DNA from: Proteles cristata cristata
Lineage: Eukaryota > Chordata > Mammalia > Carnivora > Hyaenidae
Length of the DNA stretch: 64,000 nt
Assembly (NCBI GenBank): GCA_017311185.1
Contig: JAESUZ010000468.1
Coordinates: forward strand, 1 to 64,000
Direction of reading: 5' to 3'
The translations under genes were made by a program, and so were the position numbers. The notes under the pieces were generated by a model that saw only the letters and a list, made by a program, of their open reading frames with translations, did no database searches and was not told where the DNA came from. Within the stretch, counting starts at the first letter, position 1. Every line of letters begins with the position of its first letter. This document shows, one piece after another, positions 1-10,449 of this stretch.

Positions 1-1925
1 AAAGCCTTGAACTGTGTGTAACTGCTACCAGATGAGTGTACTGTGCATATTGGGTGCCTGGTCCCAGCTCAGTGAACACGTAGGCAAGGGGTGGGGGAGG
101 CAGAGCAAGCTTAGAAAATCCGTCTGTTCACGGGTCTCCCCTTACTCGGGCATCTAAAGGTTTACATTTTCTAAAGACTGTAGGTAAGGTTTTTACTTTG
201 GGATTTAGGGGAATTAAGAAATGACAGTCTTCTTGTGTCAGTTGAGTGCCTGGTCACCAATGTGACTCCTCCAGACACACAGAATCCGTTAGTGCGCCTT
301 CGTTCTCAGATGGCTGTTGTCCTTTTTCCTGCCACTGGCTGACACCACACGCGCCATTTTAATTTCTTCCAATGGAAGTCATCCCTACTACTTTCTCAAA
401 GGTCAAGCCATTTTCTTCTTTCTTTCTTGTCGTTTCATCTTCCTCCAAGTAACTCTGAGTTTGCTTTCAATAAAGATGCGCACAACTGCACATTCTTAAC
501 CAAATCAGGGCTTTCCTTCCAGATAAATGATTCCTCTAATCTTGCCACTTACCCTCTTAAGTAGTCAGATTCTTTTTCTTTTGACCATTTTTTACACCAT
601 CAACCAAAATAAAATATGTGATAAATGAAGTTTAATGTGTTGAGGGGAAGGGACATGAGTTACTTTGTCGCCATTAATCTTTTTCATTGACATTTCAAGT
701 ACTTTTACTTTTTTTTTTTGATCCAAGCTGAAAGTAAAACTTAAAGATAATTTATCCCTATTGCTGTTTTTCTTTCCTTAAAACTTGTACGAATCGAACA
801 GGACTATGCAGATGAACAGGAAGTCAGTGTATGGGTGTTAGGCTTCAGCAATAGTAGTGAGTTGGAGATTTCATAGTAACTTAAAAAAAACATACCTCCT
901 GTTAATCTGGTTTCAAGAATTGAGACACACAGATTGTTTTAACTAAAGCACTAAACTATGTATTTCCTTCCCCTGTATATTCTGTAGGCGAGCTGATTTG
1001 GGAGAGAATACCAGTGTTTCTCTTTTGCTTTGCTCTTGTTCAGAATCCTGTGAAAGGGATATAATTTCTAGAATATTTCTGTGTGATCTGAAGAAATGCG
1101 AAAGAATAGACCTTTAAAGTAAAAACATAAGGCAATAAATATTTTAGCCAAAAAATCAATAAAGGAATGAAGGTAACAGTTATTATAATTCAGTTAGGTC
1201 CGTATCCTATGTACACTTACCCTCAGCAGCAGGCATCGATGCTTATCCTTACTGAATCTAATACTCATACGCTATTTGAAAACATGGCGACATATAACAA
1301 GCAATAGAACAATGAAATATTCCAATCTCCAAACTGGTTCTGAATAAATGAGATGTGCTCCAGTTCAGGGAAAGAAAACAACATAGAGTTGTCTAAAAAA
1401 TTATATGAAAATAATGGAGAGTTTATATATATGTTCTTTATTGATCATCCACAGAACTTCGGGTTTTCTAGCTAGATTGACAGCTGAGTTATTTGCCCAC
1501 CCCTAGTGACTGACAACAGGTAATGGAAAGGCTTTTACCATGATATAACAGCACAGAATATTTCCTAATTTACGACTGCCGTTCTCATCAAAAGTACCCC
1601 AGCAAAAAACACTAGATTTATCACTTCAATTACTGGAATTTCACATTTCGTTTAGGGAGACATGTTTCTGTAATGTGACAAGCTTTACAGATCTTGAACC
1701 TCTATCAGACATTGCAGCTATCAGGGTAATCGGAGAGAGATATAAATGAAAACAGTTGTTATAGTTTTATAACTTTTAATGGTGTCTACTGACAAGAAAT
1801 GAAACAGACCATCAATGATACTCTTGGCTGAATCCTATATGTATTTTCAAAGGCTTTTGTTGTTGTCGTCAGATTAAAAAAAAACTTTTAAATATGAAAA
1901 TGGACAGGAGCTACATTTAAACCAT
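1..1925. other. Intronic, nothing recognised
   Basis: AT-rich unique-looking sequence without a credible coding frame. Only short homopolymer runs were seen. No SINE, LINE or RNA gene was recognised. Confidence 0.5.
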
Positions 1926-1943
1926 TAAAATATTATAATTTTA

Positions 1944-2177
1944 GGGGCACCTGGGTGGCTCAGTCAGTTGAGCGTCTGACTTTGGCTCAGGTCATGATCT
2001 CACAGTTCGTGGGTTCAAGCCCCACACCAGGCTCTGTGCTGACAGCTCAGAGCCTGGAGCCTGTTTCAGATTCTGTGTCTCCCTCTCTCTCTGACCCTCC
2101 ACTGCTCACGCTACCTCTCTCTCTCTCTCTCTCTCTCCCTCAGAAATAAATAAAGCATTAAAAAAATTTTAATAAAA
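1944..2177 (+). mobile_element. Felid CAN-SINE
   Basis: Head GGGGCACCTGGGTGGCTCAG, B-box-like GGTTCAAGCCCCA, CT tract and A-rich tail. Flanked by an 18-bp target-site duplication at 1926-1943 and 2178-2195 with a single mismatch (TAAAATATTATAAYTTTA). Confidence 0.95.
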
Positions 2178-2402
2178 TAAAATATTATAACTTTAAATGA
2201 TTATTTGGTATTATGATTTTGAGTAGTGCCAGAAAGTGGCAGAAAGCACCAGAAAGCCCATATAAGGAAAAATATTAGAAGCCCTGCATTTATGAACATT
2301 AAAATGATGGACACTTATTTGCTTCAACATACAGAACAAGAGCTCTCTTCTATGAGTCAAAAACTTTATCTTTTCTGGTTCACCTACTTGATAGCTAGAA
2401 TC

Positions 2403-2620
2403 TTTTTTTTTTTTTAATGTTTTATTTATTTCCAGGAGAAAGAGAGAGACAGCGTGAGCAGGGGAGGGTCAGAGAGAGAGGGAGTCACAGACTGAAACAG
2501 GCTCCAGGCTCTGAGCTGGCAGTCAGCACAGAGCCCGACGCGGGGCTCGAACCCGCGAACCGCGAGATCATGACCTAAGCGAAAGTCGGACGCTTAACCG
2601 ACTAAGCCACCCAGGCGCCC
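2403..2620 (-). mobile_element. Felid CAN-SINE, young 'ACTGCCAGC' subfamily
   Basis: Reverse-oriented SINE with a poly-T start and an end CCACCCAGGCGCCCC. It carries the subfamily marks GGCTTAGTCGG, CTTTCGCTTAGG and GACTGCCAGCTC. A perfect 16-bp duplication (CTTGATAGCTAGAATC) lies at 2387-2402 and 2621-2636, so the insertion is recent. Confidence 0.97.
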
Positions 2621-2806
2621 CTTGATAGCTAGAATCGTGGTCTTAGCATTTTATTTGGGACTAATTTCTAACTTCCTAAATTTTCCTAAATTAGTTACTT
2701 AAAATACCTGGTAACAATTACATGTCCTTTTGAACTCAAAGTAGTACGTACCTTCAACCTATTTCAGTATTCGAATCATCACAGTTGTCACCGACTACTT
2801 TTGTCA

Positions 2807-2820
2807 ACGCCCCCTGCTGT
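2807..2820 (-). promoter_or_regulatory. Candidate CTCF site
   Basis: The reverse complement reads ACAGCAGGGGGCGT. It matches the CTCF core (CCASYAGRKGGCRS) except at the first and last positions. Motif match only. Confidence 0.35.
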
Positions 2821-3142
2821 GACAGGACTGAGGATAGCCCATGTTTCCATGCGGGACATTACTGCCTTGGTGCATACTGAGCTCTGTGAACCAGCCTGAC
2901 CCTGATGCTCTTTACGATGATCGTTCCTACGGTGCAACTGAGGTTTAACGGCATGGTCAGATTAATAATGTGCTGTATTAGTCTCCAGCCTGTCCCACCA
3001 AAGATATGGAATTTAAGATAAGGGTATCGGTAATAATTCCAATTCAACCAAATGTTATAACTTCCATCCTATGAGTTTTCCCTGGGTCTAGTTATGATCA
3101 GACTATGTTTTTATCTTCTATTTCTGATTCCCTGCCCTGGGA

Positions 3143-3150
3143 TGACGTCA
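3143..3150. promoter_or_regulatory. Full palindromic CRE
   Basis: TGACGTCA is the complete cAMP response element bound by CREB/ATF proteins. It sits in unique sequence with no repeat recognised around it. A single 8-bp motif is weak evidence of function. Confidence 0.3.
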
Positions 3151-4199
3151 CCTTTGCTTGGCCCTGGCATATTTTAGCTGTGGCCACTACTGCGGAGTCC
3201 TCTGTGTTTCATCAAAGCATGTCCGAAGGGCTGAAAACGGAGAAGCGGTAGTGTCTGTGGCCACTGTTCTCACAACCACCCTGAAGGCCAAGTAGAAGGA
3301 CTTTTTTGTAGCTTATCCATTAGTTCACCAGGTCCCAGGCAAAACACCTTGAACATTTTTACCACCCGAAGACTTAGCCAACTCAGCAGTACTCCGAATA
3401 TAAAACTGAGTGGTAGTGAGTACCAGTTTATGCATTTTTTCCCCTTTCCACAAATATTTATGGAGCATGTACCATGTTGCAGGTATAGAAAAGAAAATCT
3501 AGTCGTGTCTGAAACCTTGGTAAAGTAATAAGTAAGTGACGTACACCACTGCTACTGACTGAGCTAGACAGTAACAAGCATCTGTGAAGCCTGTTGCGGT
3601 TCACAAAGGACTTTTCCTGCTCAGGACTCACTCACGTAAGAGGATATGGTCACTTCACCCAGGTTTTCCATACCTGCTACAGGGATACTTTGTAACCTTA
3701 AAGGTTAATTGCTCAGTTATTAAAGGGTAATGACTCATACTGTGTGTCAGCTTAAGGGAAATTTGGACGTTTCTTTCCAGTTCCCACGTGGCCCTCCATT
3801 GTGCAAGGACTAGAGAGCTATTTATTTTTGGGGGGGGGAGGTGATAGGACTGAAGCTTTCCCAGTTTTATATGGAGTACCCTAGATGCACGTACCGTCCA
3901 GCCACCCCCAGCGCGGACCGTTCCTCCAGGTCATGAGGCAGTGACGGGCAGAGTCTGGCTGGTGCATAACACACTCGTGCCATTCGAAGAACTGACTGGG
4001 TAGTTGCGAATCCGGGTGACAGCAGATGCTCGTGGCTAATCTGTAACATCGACCTGAAGTCAGGCCACTGTCCCCTCTTCCACCGTTCGCTGTGGCCCCA
4101 GCAGCCACCATCTGTCCTCAGTAGCCTCCCCGTTGCTCTCTCTGCGGCCACCCTTGCTTCGCGGCTCAGTCTTCAGCACCATAGCCAGAGGAGCCCTTC

Positions 4200-4438
4200 T
4201 GAAAAGCACTGCCCAGGAGACTGTTGGGTGATGAAGGGAATGTTCTAGTTCTGTGCCGCCCAGTACTAGCCACACAGCACCTGTGGCTGTTGAACACACG
4301 AGGTGTGGCTAGTGCAACCAATGACCTGAAGTTTCAGTTTTCTTTCATTTTAGTTAATTTAAAATTTTAACAAACCTGAATTAACCATAGGTGGCTAATG
4401 GCTATCATATTTGCCAGTGCAGTTCTGAAACATAGGTC
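4200..4438. mobile_element. Old palindromic MITE (DNA transposon remnant)
   Basis: It contains CTAGCCACACAGCACCTGTGGCTGTTGAACAC near the left and GGTGGCTAATGGCTATCATATTTG near the right, each in pieces shorter than the family's usual form, around an AT-rich middle. The layout (AGCCACATGTGGCT palindromes, 'CTAGTGGCTACCGTATTGGACAG' end) is that of a common mammalian hAT-type MITE. I am not sure of the family name. Confidence 0.5.
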
Positions 4439-4439
4439 C

Positions 4440-5035
4440 GTGCATGTTCCTTTTCTGCTCAGAAGCCTTCATGGCTTGCTGCTTAGGAGCCAAAATGTTC
4501 ACACTGCCCAACATGGCTCCCAAGCTTCATCTCTGCTCCAGCCACACTGGCTTCCTTGCTATTTCTCAGACATGACAAGCATACTCTGACCTCAGGGCCT
4601 TTGCACTTACTATTCCTCCTGTAGACAGCCATGTGGTCTGCCCCTTCTTCTACTTTCAGTCTTTGCTAATGTCACCTTTTCATCAAGGCCTTTTCTGACA
4701 GCCCTGTTTAAAACTGAACCCTTCCCCAAACCCCCTTCCCCAGCACATCCCCCATGACGCGGAGATCGCCGCATAACATTTTGTCAGATCTCTATTTTGC
4801 TGTCAGTCAGTGCTCTTGGTTCGTCTTCAGAGTATATCTGAAATCATCCAGAACACTTGTTGTTTTATTTATTTGCCTTATTTTCCTGCCCCTATGTTTG
4901 ACAGGGGTACTCACTGCCACGTCCCCACAGCCCAGGGGGAACAGGGGTACTCACTGCCGTGTCCCCACAGCGCAGGAAAGTATCTGGCACATCATGTGTG
5001 TTTAACAGTGTAGATGATTAAATAAACAGATGAAG
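4440..5035 (+). mobile_element. L2 LINE, 3' end
   Basis: It shows the L2 3' consensus in order: CTCCAGCCACACTGGCTTCC, CTCAGGGCCTTTGCACTTAC, CTTTGCTAATGTCACCTTTT, AAGGCCTTTTCTGACAGCCC, then the terminal TATCTGGCACATCATG and AATAAACAG. It is strongly diverged and non-coding. An internal 40-bp tandem duplication occurs at 4901-4980. Confidence 0.8.
4901..4980. repeat. 40-bp tandem duplication inside the L2
   Basis: Two adjacent 40-bp units, 4901-4940 and 4941-4980, both begin ACAGGGGTACTCACTGCC. They differ at seven positions, so the duplication is not recent. Confidence 0.85.
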
Positions 5036-5549
5036 ATACAGCAATACGAATAATCTAGCAAAAGGTCCACTAAGCAAAGTGTAATTGTATTCAAAGAGAA
5101 TGGTGTAAAGACAGTTCAGGGGGAGCATTTGGCCTGTAGCAGTCCGTGGTAAATCGGGAATTAGAAAAATCAAGTGGAGCATTTGAACAATATAATTAGT
5201 AAGATGAGATTAATAAATATATAACGTGGCATCATTAAACACAGCATCAACTTTATGATCGAGGCTCTATGGAAAATGTATGGAACTTATAATCAGCTTT
5301 GAAGGAAATTTTAGTAAATTTTAAAAACCAGGAATTACCAACTCATACTCCAACTGCAGTATGATAAAAAAAAATAGAAGTTTAAACAGGAAAAAAAAAT
5401 AATCACCTGTAAATATTAAAATAGTAATTAATAGGGAAAAAACAAGTAAATCAAAAATATAGCAGTAGACTAAAAAGGAATAAAAAATAAAATGTATATT
5501 AGAACCTGTAGAAGTTGACTGAGGTTGAACTCAGAAATGCAGTCTTACA
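5036..5549. other. Intronic, AT-rich, nothing recognised
   Basis: Very A-rich sequence with many short A-runs. No coding frame and no repeat I could name. Confidence 0.4.
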
Positions 5550-5790
5550 GGAGCGTGTGGGTAGCTCAGTCAGTTAAGCGTCCAACTTCGGCTTAAGTCA
5601 TGATCTCACGGTTCGTGGGTTCGAGCCCCACGTCAGGCTCTGTGCTGACAGGTCAGAGCTTGGAGCCTGTTTCAGATTCTGTGCCTCCCTCTCTCTCTGA
5701 CCCTCCCCTACTCATGCTGTCTCGCTGTCCCTCTCTTTCTCTCTCTCTCTCTCAGAAATAAATAAAACATTAAAAAAATTTTAAAAAGAA
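5550..5790 (+). mobile_element. Felid CAN-SINE
   Basis: Starts GGAGCGTGTGGGTAGCTCAG (head mutated from GGGGCGCCTGGGTGGCTCAG), followed by GGTTCGTGGGTTCGAGCCCC, CT tract, AATAAATAAAACATT and A-rich tail. I could not find a clean target-site duplication. Confidence 0.9.
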
Positions 5791-5902
5791 GATAATCTTT
5801 CATCAAATAACACATTAATATTATATATCTTTTTATGTAAAGAACTCATGCAAACCAACAGGAAAATGCACTGCAACCAATAAATAAGTTTTAAAAAGAT
5901 CA

Positions 5903-6158
5903 GGGGCGCCTGGGTGGCTTAGTCGGTTAAGCGTCCGACTTTCGCTTAGGTCATGATCTCGCGGTTCGTGGGTTCGAGCCCCGCGTCGGGCTCTGTGCTG
6001 ACTGCCAGCTCAGAGCCTGGAGCCTGTTTCAGTCTGTGACTCCCTCTCTCTCTGACCCTCCCCTGCTCATGCTGTCTCGCTCTCTCTCTCCTAGAAATAA
6101 TAAAGTAAAAAAAAAAAAAATTAAAATAAATAAATAAATTAATTAATTAATTAATTAA
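5903..6158 (+). mobile_element. Felid CAN-SINE, young 'ACTGCCAGC' subfamily, expanded tail
   Basis: Shows GGCTTAGTCGGTTAAGCG, CTTTCGCTTAGG and GACTGCCAGCTCAG. The A tail continues into an (AAAT)n then (TTAA)n microsatellite at about 6110-6160. Flanking duplication TTTTAAAAA(A)GATCA lies at 5889-5902 and about 6159-6173. Confidence 0.95.
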
Positions 6159-6173
6159 TTTTAAAAAAGATCA

Positions 6174-6545
6174 ATAATAAAACAGAAAATACAACTTCTA
6201 CACAGATATCTGGAGAGGTGTTCCTCATCCTGAGAAGTAAACTAACGCAGACTTGATTTTTAAAAGAAAGCAGCAATCATATACTTTTTAGTTCACTAAC
6301 AGAAGAGAAACACAGAAGAGTTCGATGTAATGTGCATCTACTGTGTGTAATAGTTTTAACTGCCTTTGACTTTTTGGAAATTAACTTGATGATATGAAAC
6401 AAGTACCTCAAATTTTATCATCCTTTGATGTAAGAAAGAGAGGGGGAGTGAAAAAGAAAAATACTTCCCCAGTGCTATTTACAAAAAGCGGCCTGAATGT
6501 CATGGGTTGGGAGAAGGCTATGTAAACCTCCTTCAGTAACTTTGG
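6174..6545. other. Intronic, nothing recognised
   Basis: AT-rich unique-looking sequence without a credible coding frame. Confidence 0.4.
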
Positions 6546-6770
6546 ATAACGTTCAGCCATGGTCAAGGGCATGGCAAGGTGCTCCCAGGGCAGGCAGACC
6601 AGCGTTTAAATTCTGCAAATGTCATTCAGTAGCTAGGTGGCCTTGGGCAATAGCCTCTCCTCTAGACTTGAGTTTACCCCTCTGTCAGATAGGGGTAACA
6701 CGAGAATGTGCTGCCTAAGAGTTTATGAGTAAAATGGTGCTATAAAAGTTACCACTTAGCATACATCATA
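6546..6770 (+). mobile_element. MIR SINE
   Basis: Matches the MIR core in order: loss of the tRNA head, then AGCTAGGTGGCCTTGGGCAA, CTTGAGTTTACCCCTCTGTC, ATAGGGGTAACA and AGAGTTTATGAG. It is diverged, as expected for this ancient family. Confidence 0.7.
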
Positions 6771-6935
6771 TAATAAGCTTTGAATTATTAGCTATTATTT
6801 TGCTATCATTAATTACTATAATTAATAGATATTAATTATGATCAACTGATATGAATTATATTTTTAATTATAATTAATATTATATAATTAATAATGTATC
6901 ATATATAAGTAGAATTAATAATTCATAGTAGCAAA
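6770..6935. repeat. AT-rich low-complexity tract with repeated TTAATTA
   Basis: Almost only A and T, with reiterated ATTAAT/TAATTA words that are self-complementary. No coding content. Confidence 0.8.
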
Positions 6936-9889
6936 TTTTAATAACCCCTCGTCAGAGTAATTGAGGGAATAAAGCAGCCAAGTAAAGCAGCTGAATTCTT
7001 GGGGTTCGGCTTTTTGGCGCCGCCTCTGATTTGAGCTGCCGATAGCTGACCACTTGCTCCCGCCTCCCAGAACCTCCTACCTCCCACCTCCCAGAACAAT
7101 CAGAGGTCGACTTGCTTGGGTTACTATCACTTCTAGTTGCACTTTCTGGGAGGAGGCAGGTTGCAAGGTGCTTGAGGCTGTGGGGTCCTCATTGTGAAGT
7201 GTCAGCTACTCTGGCTATCGGGGCACCTACTAGAATGCAAGCACTGGTGGTGTAGGGCAAATTGTCTCATTCTCCAGGTGAAATAGAACCGAGTTTCAAA
7301 TGGGAAACTCTTTACCGGATTACCTCTGTTAGCTCCTTTTATGTACTGCTGCTAACAGTTGGAATAGTTCAGAATTAGTTATCAGTGTAATAGACTAGTT
7401 TTTTTGTTGTGGTTGCTTGCTTTTGGTCTGCAGCAGATCTTGGGAAAGTACTGTGCTAAATGATTGTTTTGTTTCAGAGGTCTGATTTGGGTGAAAAAAA
7501 TAAATGGGGGGAGCATAGGGAGGAATCTCAGACCTTCCCTTAAAATTCCTCATCTAACCTGGAAGCAGAAGACTGTTGCCCAAGTGCAGTCTATTCTGTA
7601 ACCGAAGGTTTGAATTCATGATTAAGTTTGAAAATAAGGTTTTGCTTGCGGGCTGTAATGAGAATTATTACCTTAAATAAGTTAAGCCATTTGGAGGGTG
7701 TTTATGTTTAAAATGCGTCTTCAAGAGCTCCTACTTGCATGTCTGAAAAGAACCTAACCCTGGCCCTCTGGTTTTAGGTGTGTATTTGGGGCTCCGCGCG
7801 GGTGTTGGCAGGGCAGAGCCCGGGACCAGTCGTGATGAGAGAGAAGTCAATTAGGCTGATTGACTTACCTGCAGATAAAATCCCTGTATCCTCTGTGTCT
7901 TTTGATTAATCCATCCTATATTTCTATCACTTAACCGTACTGCACAGAAAATGTACGTGAAGGACCCGGAAAGAAATGTACTTAACGTTCCTGTGTTGAG
8001 TCGGGGCTGTGAAATAACGCAGTGTGGAATTCCAAGATGCTCTCTCCAGATGAGCCAGCCCTTCCCATGACATGGCAACCGCGTTCATTCTCAAACGTGC
8101 CATCTTATTCTCATTTTCCTTGTTATTAAACATTCAGGCTAGTAATTCTGAAGATTTCGTTTAAAGAGTGATAAATTTAAAATCCCATGTAAATGGTGTC
8201 TATTTTTAAAGGAATTATCTCAAAATAATTTCATCTCATAGGCATGTACTGTGGCAGATGTTTGCAAATCTTGGTTTAAAACTGATTGAAATATTTTAAG
8301 AAAACTGAAATAATGTCAGTGGTAAAATTTATTTTACCAAGTGCAGATGTAAGACATCAAGTTCTCAGACTGATGGCAGAATTAACAAAAAACACCATCT
8401 GGTTCAATAATTATCTGAAAATACCCATATTCTTGGATTTGTTTAATACCATTTAGTTCCCAGCTTTATTTTATCTGGGTTTGCACACCAACCAGACTAG
8501 GTTGTACAAAATGGAGACTATTTCCATCTGATCATTTTAAAAAATGTGTGTTTGCATGAATAATGAATCTTTGAATTGTTACTAAACAAGCAAATTATTT
8601 GCGTATGTGTCACATCGGTTATCAAGTTTGCACATGTGACAGCTTCAACAGCCGTCACGTAAAATGCATAGAGCTTGTAACCATATGTTTTTGCTTGACA
8701 AAAAGCTAAAACTCAAGATCAATTTTCAATATGGAACGCACAAATTAACACTTTAAAATGCACCACAATATGTACAGCTTGGCAAAATTTGCAGAAATAG
8801 CACGTTTCTAGATATTAACTGATATCTTTGGATTCGACCTTAAGGTATTCAATCATTTTGATTAAAAGACTGATTTCTCATAAAACCACAGTCTGGTGGA
8901 GGCGCAAAGCCAATGACATTTGAGCATTCATATATTTTCATAAACTTTGAACAATGTCAGTGAGACACCTCTTCAATCTTGGCCACACAACAGCAGGGTA
9001 TTCAATCTTTCTTTAGCTTAAGACAGAAAATTTGAATATCAGCACAGGGTTATAAATGTGGCAGTTCACATGGTATGCTCCATGTCGACTTTTAAGGAGC
9101 AGATCTGCACAATGTATAGAACATTTCACTTTGCACTCTTGACCACGGCTTCCCTCTCCCTTCCCGACCTCTCCCCACCACTCCTCCCCCAGAGGCATTT
9201 GGGGGAAAGGGGTTTTGTTCCGGTTTTGTAAAACAGTTCCTCTGAAGATTTTCTCTGGGGTGTGTGTGGGGCAGAGAGGGGCACGGAGCTTTTAAAACTG
9301 GCTTCTCCTGACATCGAATACTGCTTGTGGCCCTCGAAGCCCAGCAGCGGCCAGAGGCCCCAATATTCCTTCAGCAACTTTTCTAGCTTTTGAACAAAAT
9401 AATTAGTCATTATGCTGCCAAGTCTACCTGTTCCCCTTTGGCCTCCTAAATGAGGTCTTCACAAAAATTGGATGTTCTTCAAATACTTCTATTTTAATTG
9501 TGTTGTTCGGTGCAGAGTGATTATCCTGTATGGCGGGTAGGGTGTGTAAGGTTTCCAGCTTGTTGTAAATAACCTAGTGTTAAGTGCATTAACATCCACC
9601 ATGGATAACACGTCTCTCTCTTCAGAGCGTTGTCGCGCAAGCAGCTCGGGCAAAACCAGATGAGCCGTGAGGGGAAGATGAGCTGCTCTGTCTTGCCCAA
9701 ACAGGAAAGGCGACAACATTCTGTTAAGGAAAGAGACAAGGAAGGCACATTTTCATATGTTGTATTACACGACAGATGTCTAATTTTTTTTTTTACCGAA
9801 GTCCCTTTAATCTTGCTAAATCTTCACATTCAGCATATCCCTTAATATTGGATGAAAAGCATTGTTAGTGCTCTCACGCAAAGGAGGTT
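6936..9889. other. Intronic, unique, nothing recognised
   Basis: About 3 kb without a SINE, LINE or credible coding frame. Open frames here lack any recognisable domain. Confidence 0.45.
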
Positions 9890-9903
9890 AGAATATGGAA
9901 GTC

Positions 9904-10129
9904 GGGGGGCGCCTGGGTGGCTCAGTCAGTTAAGCGTCCGACTTCGACTCATGTCATGATCTCACCGTCTGTGAGTTTGAGCCCCACTTCGGGCTCTGTG
10001 CTGACAGCTCAGAGCCTGGAGCCTGCTTCAGATTCTGTGTCTCCCTCTCTCTCTGCCCCTTGCTCACTCATACTCTGTCTCTGTCTCTCTCTCTCTCAAA
10101 AATTAACAAGCATTAAAAAAAAAATTGTA
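9904..10129 (+). mobile_element. Felid CAN-SINE
   Basis: GGGGCGCCTGGGTGGCTCAG head, CT tract, ATTAACAAGCATTAAAAA tail. A 14-bp duplication, AGAATATGRAAGTC, lies at 9890-9903 and 10130-10143 with one mismatch. Confidence 0.95.
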
Positions 10130-10449
10130 AGAATATGAAAGTCTGTGTCAAGGGCCATAATCCCGCAGAATTCCCGCTTTATAACTAAATCCGCCAAGTC
10201 ACCGCTGGTAGTCCAAGTTTTTGTATTTCTGATTATCTACACGTAGCCCACCCCTCTGATGAAGAACCGATGGAAGTCTTACATTGCTGAAGGCAGATTC
10301 CATTCCTCGTGCCCTCTCAGGAGAGAGGGTTATTAATTGTGATCATAATTCCAGTGAAATTTGCTGCGTGAAACAAAGGCATCACCTGAGCGGCTCCGCA
10401 GCTCTCCTAGACTGGCCTGGCTTGATTCAGTAACTCATGGGTGTAAGAG

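Larger units (their letters stand above)
2637..4199. other. Intronic, mostly unassigned
   Basis: No coding frame. It holds a palindromic CRE-like site at 3143-3150 and a CTCF-like site at 2807-2820. Around 3450-3680 there are weak traces of an old interspersed repeat (ATTTATGGAGCATGTACCAT), too decayed to name. Confidence 0.4.

Noticed and set aside
1955..2149. Frames beginning MAQSVERLT and similar, seen several times
   Set aside because: Translations of the SINE head and CT tract, present at each SINE copy, not genes.
5903..5975. SINE heads as functional tRNA genes
   Set aside because: The A- and B-box-like words derive from a tRNA, but no cloverleaf is intact and each is followed by the SINE body and target-site duplication.
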